The notes below the pieces were generated by a model, which searched no databases, was not told the DNA's origin, and saw only the letters and a program-made list of their open reading frames with translations. Position numbers and translations under genes: made by a program. A DNA stretch of 64,000 nt from Torreya grandis. Taxonomy: Eukaryota > Streptophyta > Pinopsida > Cupressales > Taxaceae. Every line of letters starts with the position of its first letter. Positions within the stretch are counted from its first letter, which is position 1. The DNA is taken from the NCBI GenBank assembly GCA_037957365.1, contig JARHVA010000639.1:4640001-4704000 (forward strand), read 5' to 3'. Below are positions 34,860 through 48,514 of the stretch, one piece after another.

Positions 34860-36120
34860 GGGTTTTATAGCTCAAGATTGCAGGAAATAGGGGTTTTTGA
34901 GGTTAATGTGACTCACTTTAAGAAGGATCAAGATTCTTTATATAGAGATGATATTCCTTTTAAATTTGTTTTGGATTTACTTTCAACATTTCCCATTGTT
35001 TATATTGTATATAAATTGGTTGAAGTAATTTTAATAGAGTTTTCTTTTTTTGAAATAACTAGGTTAATTCATTCTTTTAAATATTGTGAGTTGATGTTAC
35101 TTAGACCAAAGATTGTGTGATCTATTTATGTATGAAAGGGTTCTTCATAGTCTAATTTTTTGAACTTGAAGATTATCAAAGAGTTTTCAAGAAAGGACTT
35201 TAGTTTTGAAGAAGAGCTAGGTTCTTTGTTACCCCCCCCAATTTTTTGAATTTGACCTTTCAACAATGGTGATGTCCAAAATGTCAGTTTGAGTTTGGCA
35301 CCCCAATATCCCTCTTCCCTTCTATTATCCCTAAGTATGTCAAGCTATTGGTAATACATTTGGAAGGTTTATCAAAATGGATATGGAATGGTATAGGCCA
35401 GGGTTGTTTACCTATGCTCGTATTTGTGTGGAGGTTAACCTTAGCAAAGGTCTTCCACATCAAATCCCTCTGAATCATGATAATTTCATTGGCTCCAACC
35501 CTTGGATTATGAAAACACTATTTATAAATGTTTTTGCCAATCAAACTGACCATTTATAGGGGGCTTGTCTCCATGCATGGAAGCCAAAAAAATAAAAAGA
35601 TAAACATTCTCGTCTTAAAGCTTGGCAGTTGTATGAGCACACTTTTTCATCTGAAGTCACAGAAAAATCATCTTTAGATGACATGGGGAAGAAAGGAGAT
35701 TTAGATATATTTGTGGTAGATTCTTTTTTCCAAATCACTTCTATAGATAATGCTTCCGATGGTGGTATCAAGAGATCACATGAATCTGAAACTTTTGAAT
35801 CTGACAAGGACTAGTCCTTGTTTGAACCTCAACATAGTCTTCCATTGGTTATTATTAGTCCAATGGAAGTTAATCATCCATCATGTTGAACTAAGGTTCC
35901 AAAGAAAAAGGGTAAAAAAGATCGTATTGTAGATATGAGCTTTGATTGTTCTCGATTGCTTTCTTTTGTTTTTTTTGTTACTAACCTTGAGACCTATTTC
36001 ATCTGATATAACTTAAATTCTGGGATGTGACTTTTTTATTCATCTTTTTTGTGACTAACATTGTACTATAATTTTGTATTAATAAAAGTGCACTTTTCAA
36101 TCAAAAAACATATTAAAGTA
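34860..36120 (+). pseudogene. LINE ORF1-like protein remnant (DUF4283 and CCHC zinc-knuckle)
   Basis: This resembles the nucleic-acid-binding ORF1 protein of plant LINE (non-LTR) retrotransposons. A decayed DUF4283 region lies at ~35120-35380 (GFFIV, FFELEDYQRVFKKGL). An open block 35377-35559 reads YRPGLFTYARICVEVNLSKG and LPHQIPLNHD, the linker typical of this family. A damaged zinc knuckle follows: the C-terminal part, H..L stop GAC, survives near 35550-35570. An acidic/serine tail is open to 35812. No endonuclease or RT frame follows. The sequence runs into AATAAAAGTGCACTTTT (a perfect 14-bp palindrome at 36084-36097) and A-rich DNA (36105-36140), so it is either a 5'- and internally truncated LINE or a retrocopy. 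The domain assignment is from pattern recognition. Confidence 0.65.
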
Positions 36121-36145
36121 AAAAAGATTAAAAAAAAAAAAATTT
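36105..36145 (+). other. A-rich 3' tail of the LINE-like remnant
   Basis: CAAAAAACATATTAAAG followed by a run of 13 A after AAAAAAGATT. This suits a decayed poly(A) tail just past an AATAAA signal (36081). Confidence 0.5.
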
Positions 36146-38188
36146 GATTTAAATGCAAAATAAAAAATACAACATAATTTTAATGGTCCTATATTCATGC
36201 ATTCTTGATGAAAAAATACAATATAATTTTACTAATCATATGTTCATTTATCCCTCATAATAAATCATAAACGGTGATTCCAAACATCAATTAAAAACTT
36301 TAAAACAGTTCTTGGTTTTTTTTCATATAAAGCTAATTTTCTCTACACCAATAATACTTAATATGAAATAATGTCATAACACTATTGTTCCATCAACATC
36401 ACATGCCTAAGCTACATGATCACAATCTACTCTTTTGGAATGATTATTTGTAATAGAAAAAATGAATTGAAGGGAAGCTAAGCAGATAGTAGCTTCTCTA
36501 GCTTAGACTGGTAGTTTTGAAGGATTAGAATGGAATTTTCTTATTTCAGAAGCATTTTATAATGATAACTGAAATGAAAATAACCGTGTTTGGACTAAAT
36601 TGTCGCTGACAGATTCATTGCGTGTACTCGAGAATTTAAAGACCCCCACTCCTCTCTTTTTCAAATTTAATGAATGTGTCATCAACGGCTACGGTAGATG
36701 TAAATTTTCGGCTTCAGTTTATTTCGGTTTTAATTTGGACAGTCACCGGACTTTTTCTCAGGTGGAGTTTTACTGTCACCAAACTTTGTTTAGGCAATTT
36801 AATTTAATTTAAATATTAATGTAAATTAAGATTAAGAATGGTTACTGAGATTTAAAAGAGTAATTTATTAATTTTGGGAATTTTTTTAAATGAGAAGTAA
36901 AAATCTTCACATTTTAAAGTGATAGGTTTTCCAACAAATAAAATGTACATTTTATTTGAGGCCATATTATTTAGATATGTATTCTCTTACCATTTGGATA
37001 ATATGTTATTTTGAAATATAAATTTATTTTTTTGAATTAATAATATGTGAAGATTTTAAATTGAGTGTTCTCTATTCAAATTAAGTGTGTGGAAGATAAT
37101 AAAATACAAATATCTCTATCTTTTATATTGAGAAAAGATATTCAAAGATTTATATGAAAATTTTTAGAAAGAAACCAATATCTTCTATATATGTCATAGT
37201 ACAAAATGTTCTTTCATTCTTGATTTCTAAAAAATATAACTGGCATATATATTTATGTTATGGGAGGTCATGGCATGATTCTATTTGTTGTTGATGAGAG
37301 AAAAATCGAAAATGAACTAAATGAATCGTTAAATAGGTTGATAACATCTTCATGTACTCAGGGAATTGAATTCGATCTTCATGGAAACACAACTAAGATT
37401 GTCGATAATAAAAGAATTTTGGTATCAAACACTGTTTTGAATTAATTTCTATAATTTTCAAAAAAGAATTATTAATCTCTTCACAATATTTATGTCTAGT
37501 GAAGTGAGGAGTATTAATTAAAAATTTAAGATGAGGGACTCTTTTGACTAAATCAGTATCCAACTTGTAGAGGAAAGCCATAACTCAAACATGCTAAAAT
37601 TACTTGCATCTTTGTTTAGTCTAGAGTTGTATAGAAGATTGAAGTGCTAAATATGGATATTTATTTTGACCAAAGTAAGAATTTACTATACATTGAATCT
37701 TATGTAACATAATGAAAATAATAAAAAATAATAAAGTAAATAAAAGGCATACCTTAAATATAACCGGAATCATTTTTTGTCTGAATAGTTTTTAATAATA
37801 TACAAAGCTGAAAATTCTTTCTATATATTTGAAATCATTTTGTTTCAATTATAAACGCTAAACCTCACAATAATAATATTGGAAACAATATATATAAAAA
37901 CTAAATATTTATTTAAATATCTTAAAATTAATACTGAAAACATTATCTTTCCACAAATATTTATACGACATATCCTTTTCTCTGTCTTTTTTCTATAAGA
38001 AGATCCGAAAAAAGGTATCTACATGAATATTATTTTACCAAAAAAAATTAAATATTTTGGGGCAGGTAAATTTATCATGGACATGACCACCCATGCTTAA
38101 GGTATGTGTATTCCGACGTTGAAGGCAGAGTTGAACAAGTCGTGGACTCTATTTTGCTAATGGCGGCCCTATGGGTTGGCAGCATCTT
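36146..38188. other. AT-rich intergenic sequence, no supported gene
   Basis: A ~60-bp imperfect doublet of AAAAATACAA(C/T)ATAATTTTA lies at ~36163 and ~36213. A moderately GC-richer island at 36580-36800 contains a 60-codon open frame without any domain. Another short frame at 37260-37445 also lacks support. Confidence 0.4.
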
Positions 38189-38256
38189 ATAACAAAACTA
38201 TATTACATCATATAAGATATGAATAACAAAACTATATTACATCATATAAGATGAAA
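38189..38256. repeat. 34-bp tandem repeat, two copies
   Basis: ATAACAAAACTATATTACATCATATAAGAT occurs at 38189 and at 38223, in direct tandem with a 34-bp period and essentially no divergence. That suggests a recent local slippage event. Confidence 0.9.
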
Positions 38257-39829
38257 TTGTAATTAAAATGCGATCTAAATTATTAAAAAAATAGAAATAG
38301 ATTTGAAATGTATAAAAATAAGAATAAGATTCTGGATAAAAAAGTGTTTGTAGAGAAATATCTGAATTTTGATTTACTTGTGTATTGTTGATTGCTAGTA
38401 AAGAGTGAAAATAGGTCCACATGCATTCTCGAAACAAACCCAAAAATACCGTGCAGGGCTAAAAGGTTGTAAGAAAAAACCAAGATCGAACTAGTTACAA
38501 CCTGATTACATCCAGGATCATTGGGTTGATATGAGACAGGTAGAGTTCAATCTTAGTTAGATGTGTCGGATTCCAATAAAATTTTAAATGCACCTTTGTC
38601 AAGTTTTACTTGTCAATTTTTTTTAAAAAAATATTGGGTTATGGAATATTTTACTATTGTTTTTTTTTAATTAATTTTAATTGGTTTTAACATACATTAT
38701 AAAAGCATAAAAAAATAAGTGTAATTATGAGAGGTTTACTTTAGTCAGATCTATGATATTTTAGAAGTTGTGAGTAAATATTAATGTAGTTCAATAAAAA
38801 AATCTATTATAATATGAAAATCACAAAATTGATCCTTATTTACGGGATGCAATTAACTAGTAAGATTTATAGTCTTTTTCACTACTTCCGTTCAAATTTT
38901 GGTACAATGAGTGCTTACATTTTAATAAATAAAAGTAAGAGTATAATCGATGTGGGAGCATCATGGGTCAATGATAAATTTTAAATCACCCAAAAATATG
39001 GGTCAAATGTATATGCATGCTTTTTAATTTTACAATGGTAAAAAGTGATTTAAGGGAAACATTAAAAATTCAACACATCAAGGGAATCAAATACATTAGA
39101 GGGCCTATTTCAATAAAAAACATGGTTTTAATTGAGTTGGTGGAGTTATGCAACTAGAAATAGTATTGAATATGTGGTTGCATCTTTTGGAGTATGAAAA
39201 GTGATAGTTTTTGTGCATAAGAAGAAACACCACATTATATACATCGATAATATAATTGAAATGCATATTTGCACTGTCTTAAAAAATCATACACTTTCAA
39301 AACAAATAATAAGTCATTTTCATTTCGTAATTAAAAGATAGTAATCTGTTTTAATTATAAGCAGAAAGAAGACACACACTTTTACAATATTCATTTGAAA
39401 AAAATCGAGTTTAGTTGGTTGATATTAATAAAACATATATATTTTATCTTACACATATACAAAGATTAATTGTATCCACATAAAAAATAATAATATAAAA
39501 ACATATATTATGTTTTTATAAGATTTATTTTATAAATATTTTTTAGTTGTCTAGTGAGACAAAGTATCATGTTTTGACTATTTTTAACTATTAATTTGTA
39601 TTAAAGAGTAGTTACACAACAAACACTTTGCATTAAGTAATAATTTAAACTACGTCATTTGAAAAAGTAAAGTAAAAACTAGGTACATATAATTTTCTCG
39701 GCTTGGAAAATTTCAAGATAATTTTATCTTTGAAGGACATCTCCAAAGGCATAAATCAAGTTTTTTTAAGATGTTAAAATGAAATCTATTATAGAGAAGA
39801 GATTCGTGAATGATTCCAAGAGAGTAGGG
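38257..39829. other. AT-rich intergenic sequence, nothing recognised
   Basis: No coding domain, structured RNA or clear repeat could be assigned on either strand. Confidence 0.4.
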
Positions 39830-40070
39830 AGTAGACCATGTCCATCGACGGCCTCTTTATAATGCTTCCTTTTTCATGGTTATAAAGAGTGTGTGTATGT
39901 ATGTGAGATGTTTGTAATTCATGATCAAAAGATGAATAAATTATATTCTACATATAGTGTTGTATTAATGTTTTTATTTTTGAGAGGGTTGAGTGAGGGC
40001 TATTGGGCCACGGTTGTCATTCATTGGACATTGTAATCTTATCTACATCAAATGTTATTAGTGGTGGAAA
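39830..40070 (+). repeat. Possible LTR end plus primer site of an unidentified LTR element
   Basis: CTTTATAATGC (TATA-like, ~39853), GAATAAATTATATT (polyadenylation-like, ~39931) and a terminus ATCTACATCA (~40050) are followed by AATGTTATTAGTGG. That last stretch resembles a decayed initiator-Met primer site. No partner LTR or coding domain was found, so this is tentative. Confidence 0.25.
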
Positions 40071-40597
40071 TAACTATAAATTCAGCGAGAGAGTATTCTA
40101 TTTTTCTTTCATTAAAACATTATGGGTATAGGGAAAGAGTGTCGGGAGAAGAGAGAGTCATCCATTTTGTGTAGGTGGTATAGAACTAATGGTACATCCT
40201 CCATTGAGTGAATAGTGTGTAGATGGTGCATAAAGTGTTTTATATCTTATGCAGGTGGGATATAACAAAGATTTGGCAGAAAGGTATAATTTTTTTAATG
40301 ATATACATAGGATTTAATTAGAAATGTTGTAGTAGTGGGTTAGATGTTTGAAGGAGAAAAATATGGAAGAGATAGATGGGAAGTATACTACCAAGGTGAC
40401 TAAATTAAATGTTGTACTAATGTAAATGCAATCACAAGTCAAAGGTGAGGAAAATAGGAAGAGTAAGGATTTAGATGAAAGAATTAGAGACTAGGAAATC
40501 CATTTTATACATGATATTACGATTTCATGGGAGGACAAATAAAGAAGAAAGAGAGAATGGGTCACACAATGCATTATGGGAATTAATAGGAGGAAGT

Positions 40598-41045
40598 TAT
40601 GATGTGGAAGCGTGCCCTGTGAAAGGCATAAAGTTTGACACATGAGTTTGTTTGATACCATTTTTAATTTAAAAATATATCTTTGAAATCTTCATGAAAT
40701 TGTATGTGGCATTTGCCGCAAAGCAACTTTATTGAAAAAAAGGCTTAAAAAGGATCTTATAAAGGTTGGAATATTGTATTTTAAGTTTTTAATTTTCAAT
40801 TCATATAATTTTTAGGTTTATTTTTGAAAATAGGTGTGAAACATTAGTTTTCACTCCAATATTTTTTAGATATGTAGGAAAATAAGTGATACTTTGTAGA
40901 TCCATTCGAGATCACGTGTAAAATTAAATTAAAAGTAACAGTTTTTATAAATTATAAAAAATAAAAAGTTTAGTTAATTTTATGATTATCTTTTTTTATA
41001 ATAGCATGCTAACAATACATTATGATTCTATCATCAAGTTTTCAA
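40598..41045 (+). repeat. Possible solo or terminal LTR related to element B
   Basis: Starts TGATGTGG and shares with the B LTRs the word order CTGTGAAAGGCATAA (B: CTTGTGAAAGCCATAA), a mid-LTR TGTAAAA...TAAAAAG...GTTAATTTTA block and a terminal TCTATCATCAAG. A purine-rich GGAGGAAG sits just before it. Identity is low, so membership in the same family is inference. Confidence 0.35.
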
Positions 41046-42485
41046 GAATAAAATAATAATACACTTATAATAAAATTATGAGTAATTAATTTTACCTTTT
41101 ATTGTTTATGAGGCTTCTCTATAAATTTTAATTATCTACAATTTATAATTTGTTTTAGGAATTTATGGGAACTTGTCCAATGTATTGACTCCACTGGGTT
41201 TTACTCGAATATTGTAAATATTTTTTTAAACATACATATTCAAGATATAAATTTCACCATGAGAAATCTTAATTATTGATATTTATCTAACTCCATTAGT
41301 GTAGTTAACCCTAAAGGTTATAGATAATCCACTTAGCTAAGGATCACCATGAAAAGATATAGAAATCATGAACAATAGTGGATAATCATAAATAATAGAT
41401 CTCAATAGAAATTATATAATACAAATTTAGTGAAAACTGATACAATATTAAATCCTCTATTGTAGAAGTATAATTTATAAAAGATATAATTTCAAAAATA
41501 CATAATAATATCTCAAATAATAAAACATGATACAAATCTCCTTTGAGCAGAGTATTTATGACTCAAGTATCAATATGTAATATCAAGTGTAGTCTCAAGT
41601 ATAATACTCCAACTAAGAGGGAAAGCATCATCTAAGTGTTTTTTCATACCAACTACGAACCATAGAACATCTTCACTATCTCCCAATCAAGGAGATGGCC
41701 CTCCTTTTATTGATAGGTAAATAATTACAGTGCATAACTCTAGAGTAACAAACTAGAACCCATGTGTCGTAGATCTAATACATAATGTACATCATAAAAA
41801 AAATATATTCTAATATGATACCATACAAATATAAAAATTATGTCAACATATGATATCAAAATATTTATAAAATATTACTTTGGTCAAAGTTTTGAATAAT
41901 AAATGATCTCTAAGATCAGTTAAATTCATACACACCACTTGATCAGATTACTCCTTATCTTACATTGATGGTGTTAATTAACCTAGTGGAATCTATCCAC
42001 TGCTTAATTAAGGTCATGAATGTGAGGTTTGGTAAAATAGATAATACTATTAAGACCTAAAATATTTATTATTAATATTTCACTTTAGCTAATAAAAAAT
42101 ATGCTAAATACATAAATATCATAAACATTCATTTAATCCATTAAATGAATCGAATAGAATCCAAACATCTAGTTTATTATAAATAATAATTAAAGAAAAA
42201 AATAGTCTTCAATATAACACACCATCTGGATAATGAATATCTAAATTGTTAGTTGCTTTATCCATCAAGCAACTTAAAATATTATTTCTTCAAGAAATAA
42301 TATTATGACCCTGACTATTAAATATTCATATTCTACATATAACAACAACCAATCCATACATAAAATTATGTTATGTATTTAATCTCGTAAATACAATGAA
42401 TTCTTTATATTTAAGCATTCAAATGTTTTATAACCACCAAATATAAACAAGCATCTATTATTAATTATTATAATAATTATAACAC

Positions 42486-42490
<5 letters not shown>
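41046..42490. other. AT-rich intergenic sequence, nothing recognised
   Basis: No supportable coding frame. The stretch 41560-41760 is less AT-rich but carries no recognisable domain. Confidence 0.4.

Positions 42491-42559
<69 letters not shown>
42491..42559. repeat. (TA)n microsatellite
   Basis: About 69 bp of uninterrupted TA. Confidence 0.95.
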
Positions 42560-42564
<5 letters not shown>

Positions 42565-43398
42565 AAACAACTCAGGTGACATCCACTATCCTCCATCGTA
42601 GAGTGTACTATATAGGCAAAGTATAGAGTCAATTCACAAACAAAGTCTCCATAACCTTTTTATTAAACTGAGGAAATTTTGTTTCCCATGATAAATAAAT
42701 ACATAGAATTCTATAATTCAAAATTAGTTCTTATTTATCTTTCAACATATTCAAATTATTTTAAATCAAAACAATCATTCATGCTTTGTTCATTGTATGA
42801 AATTCATAAATGCAAATATAACTAAACATAGCCACCTTTACTTTATTTAGGTTTTAACAAAACAAAAATTAACACACTGTCAAATACCTACTCAGATATC
42901 GATGGTAATATCTTAGATTTGGTTGACTAAGATAAACTCAACACAAATCTGAGTAAACAATCTCGTTATGTAAATAAACTTATAGGAACCTGTATATCCG
43001 GTCCCTTTATGAACTATGCACTATATATTCATAGTTCATCTTAATAACAACTATACTCGATCCCATTTATGTATGATCAATGTTCAAAAAATAACTAAAC
43101 TCAGCGATTATAACCTTATCAGTCCATCAATATTCATACTTTTGTAAAGTCAAATTGTAAATCTACAATGGAATTGTTCATCTACTTGTACCTGATAACA
43201 CCAAATAATTATGCAAAAGATCATAAATTATACATAAAATCTATTATAGATAATTAGGATTTCATAAGCAAGATTTAAACTCCAACTTATATTTAAGCCT
43301 AGTCAAATAACAATATCATATTCTAACTGTAATACATAAAGTTCTGTTAAATTTTGACCAAAAAATTACAATTATATACATATATACATACATATACA
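42560..43398. other. AT-rich sequence between microsatellites, nothing recognised
   Basis: No gene or named repeat could be supported. Confidence 0.4.
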
Positions 43399-43813
<415 letters not shown>

Positions 43814-43835
43814 TAATTTATATAGCATAAAAATT

Positions 43836-43841
<6 letters not shown>

Positions 43842-43899
<58 letters not shown>
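43842..43899. repeat. (AT)n microsatellite flanked by an 18-bp direct repeat
   Basis: The AT tract is bounded on the left (43829-43846) and right (43901-43918) by the same sequence AAAAATTAATTGAATATA. Confidence 0.9.
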
Positions 43900-43901
<2 letters not shown>

Positions 43902-43919
43902 AAAATTAATTGAATATAC

Positions 43920-45774
43920 ACTCAGATATATATCTATGCATATATATAATCAATATCACTAAAAAAGTCATATTATTAGTCCCCTAAAAGAATTCTTTGG
44001 TTAACAGTTGAATTATCTTACAGACATATATAACAACCTAGTTCAAGATAATAGCTCAACTGAATTGTATATATACCCAACATACTAAAATCTCATTTTG
44101 AATAGTGAATTCAAATTGCTAAATGAGGATAGAGTTTTTAAAATTCTATTTATATCACGACCAAGACCTATTTTTCCAATCCCAACCTTTCTAGGTTATC
44201 GTAGTTGGATATAGGGTTTTGTGGAGGTTGAGCCCTCCATAGGGCCCTATATACAACCCATTGTAAATTTAAAAAATTATAAACAACTGGATAACCAATA
44301 ACCCAAGTAATTTGAAAACCCATTCTTAAAAATTATCACACAGAAGTATATTGTATTACAAAACCAACATGATAACATATGATTTACAAAAATGCCAAGC
44401 CAAAAGTTGAGCCAATTCTTTCTTTTTCTTCTTGTCCACCTTCTACCTTTTCCTCTTAAAATGTTATGAGTTGTACCCCATTCATAGTCCCACTATCCTA
44501 ATTTATTTATTTTTCATAATCTAGTTTCTTCCACTACTCCATCTTCTTGAGCTGATTAAACTCGTTCAAAACTATGCATGCCTAGATAGCTTAACCAATT
44601 CACAGTTTGCCTCCATGCATATGCAATAAAACCCCATAATTTTCTCCCAACAGTGCTTAACTAAAGTCAATGAATGATTATGATCTAATCATTTTCTATG
44701 CTTTCCTACTAAACCCCTAATTAACCATTTTATATTCATTTATCAAATTCAAATGTCTATGATCAATCCATCATTGACCACCTCAATTACTTAGGCCACA
44801 AACTTATGTCATATTCCATGCAAGACTATCAAGTAGTCATGGACTAATGTATTTCTCCATGCAATGACTAAAACAATAAAATCATATAAATTTGACAATG
44901 CAACTATGCATAACAAGACTTAGAATTTATGTTAAATCCTCTCCAGTAACATATATAACAATTGCAATGCTTTCTAAAAGAATTCACTAATTAACATTAA
45001 TATATCCATTTATATATATGAATATAAATACTTAAAACAAATAGTTAATCAACAATAATCTCTTTAAAAATAATGTTATTATCTTTTGACATTTTAATGT
45101 AACTATCATAATAATAATCTTTAATTATTATTATGTGAATCTTATAGATCAAATAACAATTATAGAATCCATCACAATGTCATAGTGTTTTACTATTTAG
45201 ACAAACATAATAAGGCAATGATATAAGTAAACACAAACACATTCTTTCATTTAGCCAAATAAGATGAACTACGTAAGATCATAAATGTAGTGAAATCACT
45301 CAAACAATCAACACAATCATAATTAACAATTAATATTTTATTAGAAATCATACTAATAATCATTTAAAAGAAAAATACACAAAACATGTTACGCTATCCA
45401 TATCAAATAATTATGAAACATGTTATACTAAGTGGTGTGTAAAAGAGTTTCCAAATTCATTCTCTAATGACCCCCCAACGTCTCTATCTAACCACTATCT
45501 CTAATGATACTCTCTCTATCATGATATGAGGGATGAATCTATCTTGAATCCACCACATATCAATGAAGGTAGTTTGCCTGAAACATCATTATATTAATAA
45601 AAATAATATTATATAATAATCAAACATGTAATCATGTAAATTAATATATATAAAATATCCCATAATCAACATACGTCATCAAGCTTAATCAAATATTAGT
45701 TAATCAACTAATAAATCACAATAATCCATAGATTAAACAAGTTATTTATCTTAGAGAGAAATTAAGATGTGACA
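43920..45774 (-). repeat. Probable 3' LTR of gypsy element C (outer boundary unresolved)
   Basis: On the minus strand the chromodomain of C is followed by the purine run TTTAGGAAGGAAGGA and then TGTCACATCTTAATTTC, whose first base is at 45774. That is the expected position for the 3' LTR start. I could not find its far end or a 5' partner, so the left limit is arbitrary. AT-rich sequence with no coding frame. Confidence 0.45.
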
Positions 45775-45889
45775 TCCTTCCTTCCTAAATCTAGTCATTG
45801 TTCCTTGACAATTTATTCAAACATAATTATGAATTTAAAATATTATTTACTGAAAAAATTATAATAAGTAGTAACAAATCAAATAAACA

Positions 45890-48055
45890 AATGTGGAAAC
45901 AACCTGTAAAACACACCATAGTCTTCCAAAGTGGCACTCTCCTTAGAGTATTAGTCCTATAAGACCTTGAAATGTAATACTTTTCTATTAAAAAAACAAA
46001 GTTTACAAGTGTCAATTAATCTAATTAGTTCTACCATGACCACCTTGAGATTCAGATCCTATAAATCATTCCAATCCATCACATATGAAAGATCAACTAT
46101 ATACTTTTTAAGATAAGACACATGGAAGACATTATGCAAAAGAACTAGAGCTGATGGCAATGAAAGTCTATACACTATAGGTTTGGCCACTTCTGAAATC
46201 TCGAAGGGTCCCACATATCTTGGTGAAGGTTTCACTAACTTCTTGAATTTAATAGAGATTATTGGAGACCTAACTCACATAAACACTTTATCACCTATAG
46301 AAAACTACTTATATGTTATCTTTAGATCATCATAATTTTTATATCTATCGTTAGATTTGAACAAAATTTTATTTATTATCCTAACTTATTCTTCATTTTT
46401 TGAAAGCATATCAGGTCCAAAGACTACCCTATCATCCAACCCGTCCCAACTAATTGGTGTTCTACTCCTCCTTCTAAACAATGCCTTAAATGAAGCCATC
46501 TTCATTTTTGATTGGTTTGAGTTATTGTATGCAAACTCAACCAATTGCATATACTCTTTGCACTTATATTTCTAATCTATAAAATACATATGAAGGAGAT
46601 CCTCTAAATTCTTATTTACTCACTCTATTTATCCATTAGTATATGGGTAATATGTAGTGCTAAAGTTCAATTGATTACCCAGAGCTAAATTTAAAGTCAA
46701 CCAAAATCTATAAGTTATCTTCAAATCATGATCTAAAATAATTTTATTTTGAAAAGCATGCAAATAATACACTTATTTCATGAATCTCTTTGCAAGAGTA
46801 GGCACATCATCAGTCAAATTACTCGGTATGAAGTGTGCTACCTTGATTAATTTGTCAACTACTACCAAGATCATGTTATATCTATTTTTAGATAATGAAA
46901 ATCTTTAGACAAAATCCATAGTAATTACCTACCACTTACACTTTGATATGTCATGTGGATACAATAATCTCATTGAATACACATGTTTAACTTTCACACA
47001 CTAACAATCTAGAGAATGAAACATAAAATCCACTTCATCTCTATTGATTCCCTTCCAAAAATAGAGTGGTCTAAGCTTAGCCATGAGCTTGATTACTCCT
47101 AGATGTCATGAATGTTGGGCAATCTGTAGTTTATTTAGCATTGTGCTCCTCATATTCTCTCTATTTGATACATACATCCTACCATTATACTTTAAAATAC
47201 CATCACTCTCTATTCTAAATCCCTTCTACTTAGGATTCTAATTATTCTCAAACAATGATTTCTTGATCTGATTATAGAATTTAGCTCTTGGTGAGAATTT
47301 AATCACTTGATCTCTAAAAGTACCCCTAATAGTAGCCATGATTGTTATATACCTTATACAACATAGATCATTAACTAATCTATTCTCCTTGCCTTTGGTA
47401 TAGTTAATATAGAAATAATAATCAAACAAGAAATCTAACCATCATCTTTGATGAGCATTCAAAGTTGATAGGGTGAAAATTTACTTGAGTCCCAATTTAT
47501 TAATCTTAAGCTCAAATAGTTTTTCTAACAAATAATGCCTCTAAACTTGTAAAGCATACAAAATTGCCTCATGTTCATGAATGGCATAATTCACCTCATA
47601 TGGATTTAGTTTCCTAGATTCATAGGCTGCTACTGAACCATCCTACATAAAAACTCTTTCAAGTTCATCCTCAGATGCATATGTGATCACTGAAAATTGA
47701 CCATTAAGATTGAGAACTCTTAGCACTGATGCTGAAGTAACCCTCATTTTTAGTTCTTAAAAGGCTACCTCACACTGATCTAACTAGATGAAACTCTGAT
47801 TCTTACATTAAAGAGAGGTAATTGTATTATCTCTCTTAGAAAAATTTGGAATGGATTTCCCATAATAGCCCTTTAATCCCATGAAACATCTTACCTCATG
47901 CACATTCTTTTGTTCTGAACGCTCCATAATGGCTCTTATCTTTGTTGGATCTAATAAAATATAATCCATAAAGATAATATGTTTTAGATACTACATATTG
48001 TTTAGAAAAATACACACTTAGACAACTTTTCATATAATCTATGTTTATGTAAATG
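45890..48055 (-). pseudogene. C pol, 3' part: RT end, RNase H, integrase, chromodomain
   Basis: Read right to left. The RT connection LYEKLSKCVFF is followed by LDPTKIRAIMERSE and EVRCFMGLKGYYGKSIPNFS (~48030-47870). RNase H retains SRKLNPYEVNYAIHEHE (~47600), then FDYYFYINYTKGKENRLVND (~47425-47370). Integrase shows a core Asp in ITMDFV (~46930) and VVVDKLIKVAHFIPSNLTDD (~46870-46810). Next come the GPY/F module SPRYVGPFEISEVAKPIVYR (~46228-46169), NVFHVSYLKKYIVD, and a chromodomain-like end RKVLHFKVL...ESATLEDYGV...FPHLF (~45990-45895). The Trp usual in the ATWE motif is Leu. Frameshifts and stops are frequent. Confidence 0.85.
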
Positions 48056-48060
48056 TTACA

Positions 48061-48514
48061 TGTTAGAATATGAAAAGATTATTAACCCAAAAAACTAGTG
48101 CAAAAGAATAGATATTTAAACTATGAATGCAAATGATACGAAATCAAAATAGCAACATAGAGTTAGTCTCCAAGAGAGTAATGCAAATTCTAGAAGTAAA
48201 ATAGCATTAAGATGATGCAAAATCAAAAAAGATACAAAATACAAGCCAGGTAGCATGTTTATATAGACTAGGAAGAGGGAGGAGGTGTCAACATTGACCA
48301 ATCAGGAGCAACCATCTATCGAACCAAAGATAGCAAAGTATCTTCCCAAGATAGTTAATGGATGCTCATGTGTAGGAAGGTGACACCTCATAATCCTCCC
48401 ACCTAATAATACATGCTTTATTAACCTAAGCGAGATTAAAAGAACTATAGGAAAAACCTAGGAATATAGGGAAAAATAAATAACCCAACTAGGACATAAA
48501 AACCTACACTAACA
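48061..48514 (-). repeat. 3' LTR of copia D
   Basis: 454 bp with TGTTAG...CTAACA ends. On the + strand its right edge abuts CCCCCCC, which reads as the polypurine tract on the minus strand. Confidence 0.95.

Noticed and set aside
34878..35120. 80-codon open frame with hydrophobic stretch just before the LINE-like remnant
   Set aside because: Could be the far N-terminal part of the DUF4283 protein, but the match is too weak to annotate separately.
36600..36812. 70-codon open frame in a slightly GC-richer island
   Set aside because: No recognisable domain, splice structure or homologous frame. Insufficient evidence for a host exon.
37260..37445. 61-codon frame starting MGGHGMILFVV
   Set aside because: Short, with no family recognised and no promoter or neighbour support. 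Chance is likely in AT-rich DNA with this spacing of stops.
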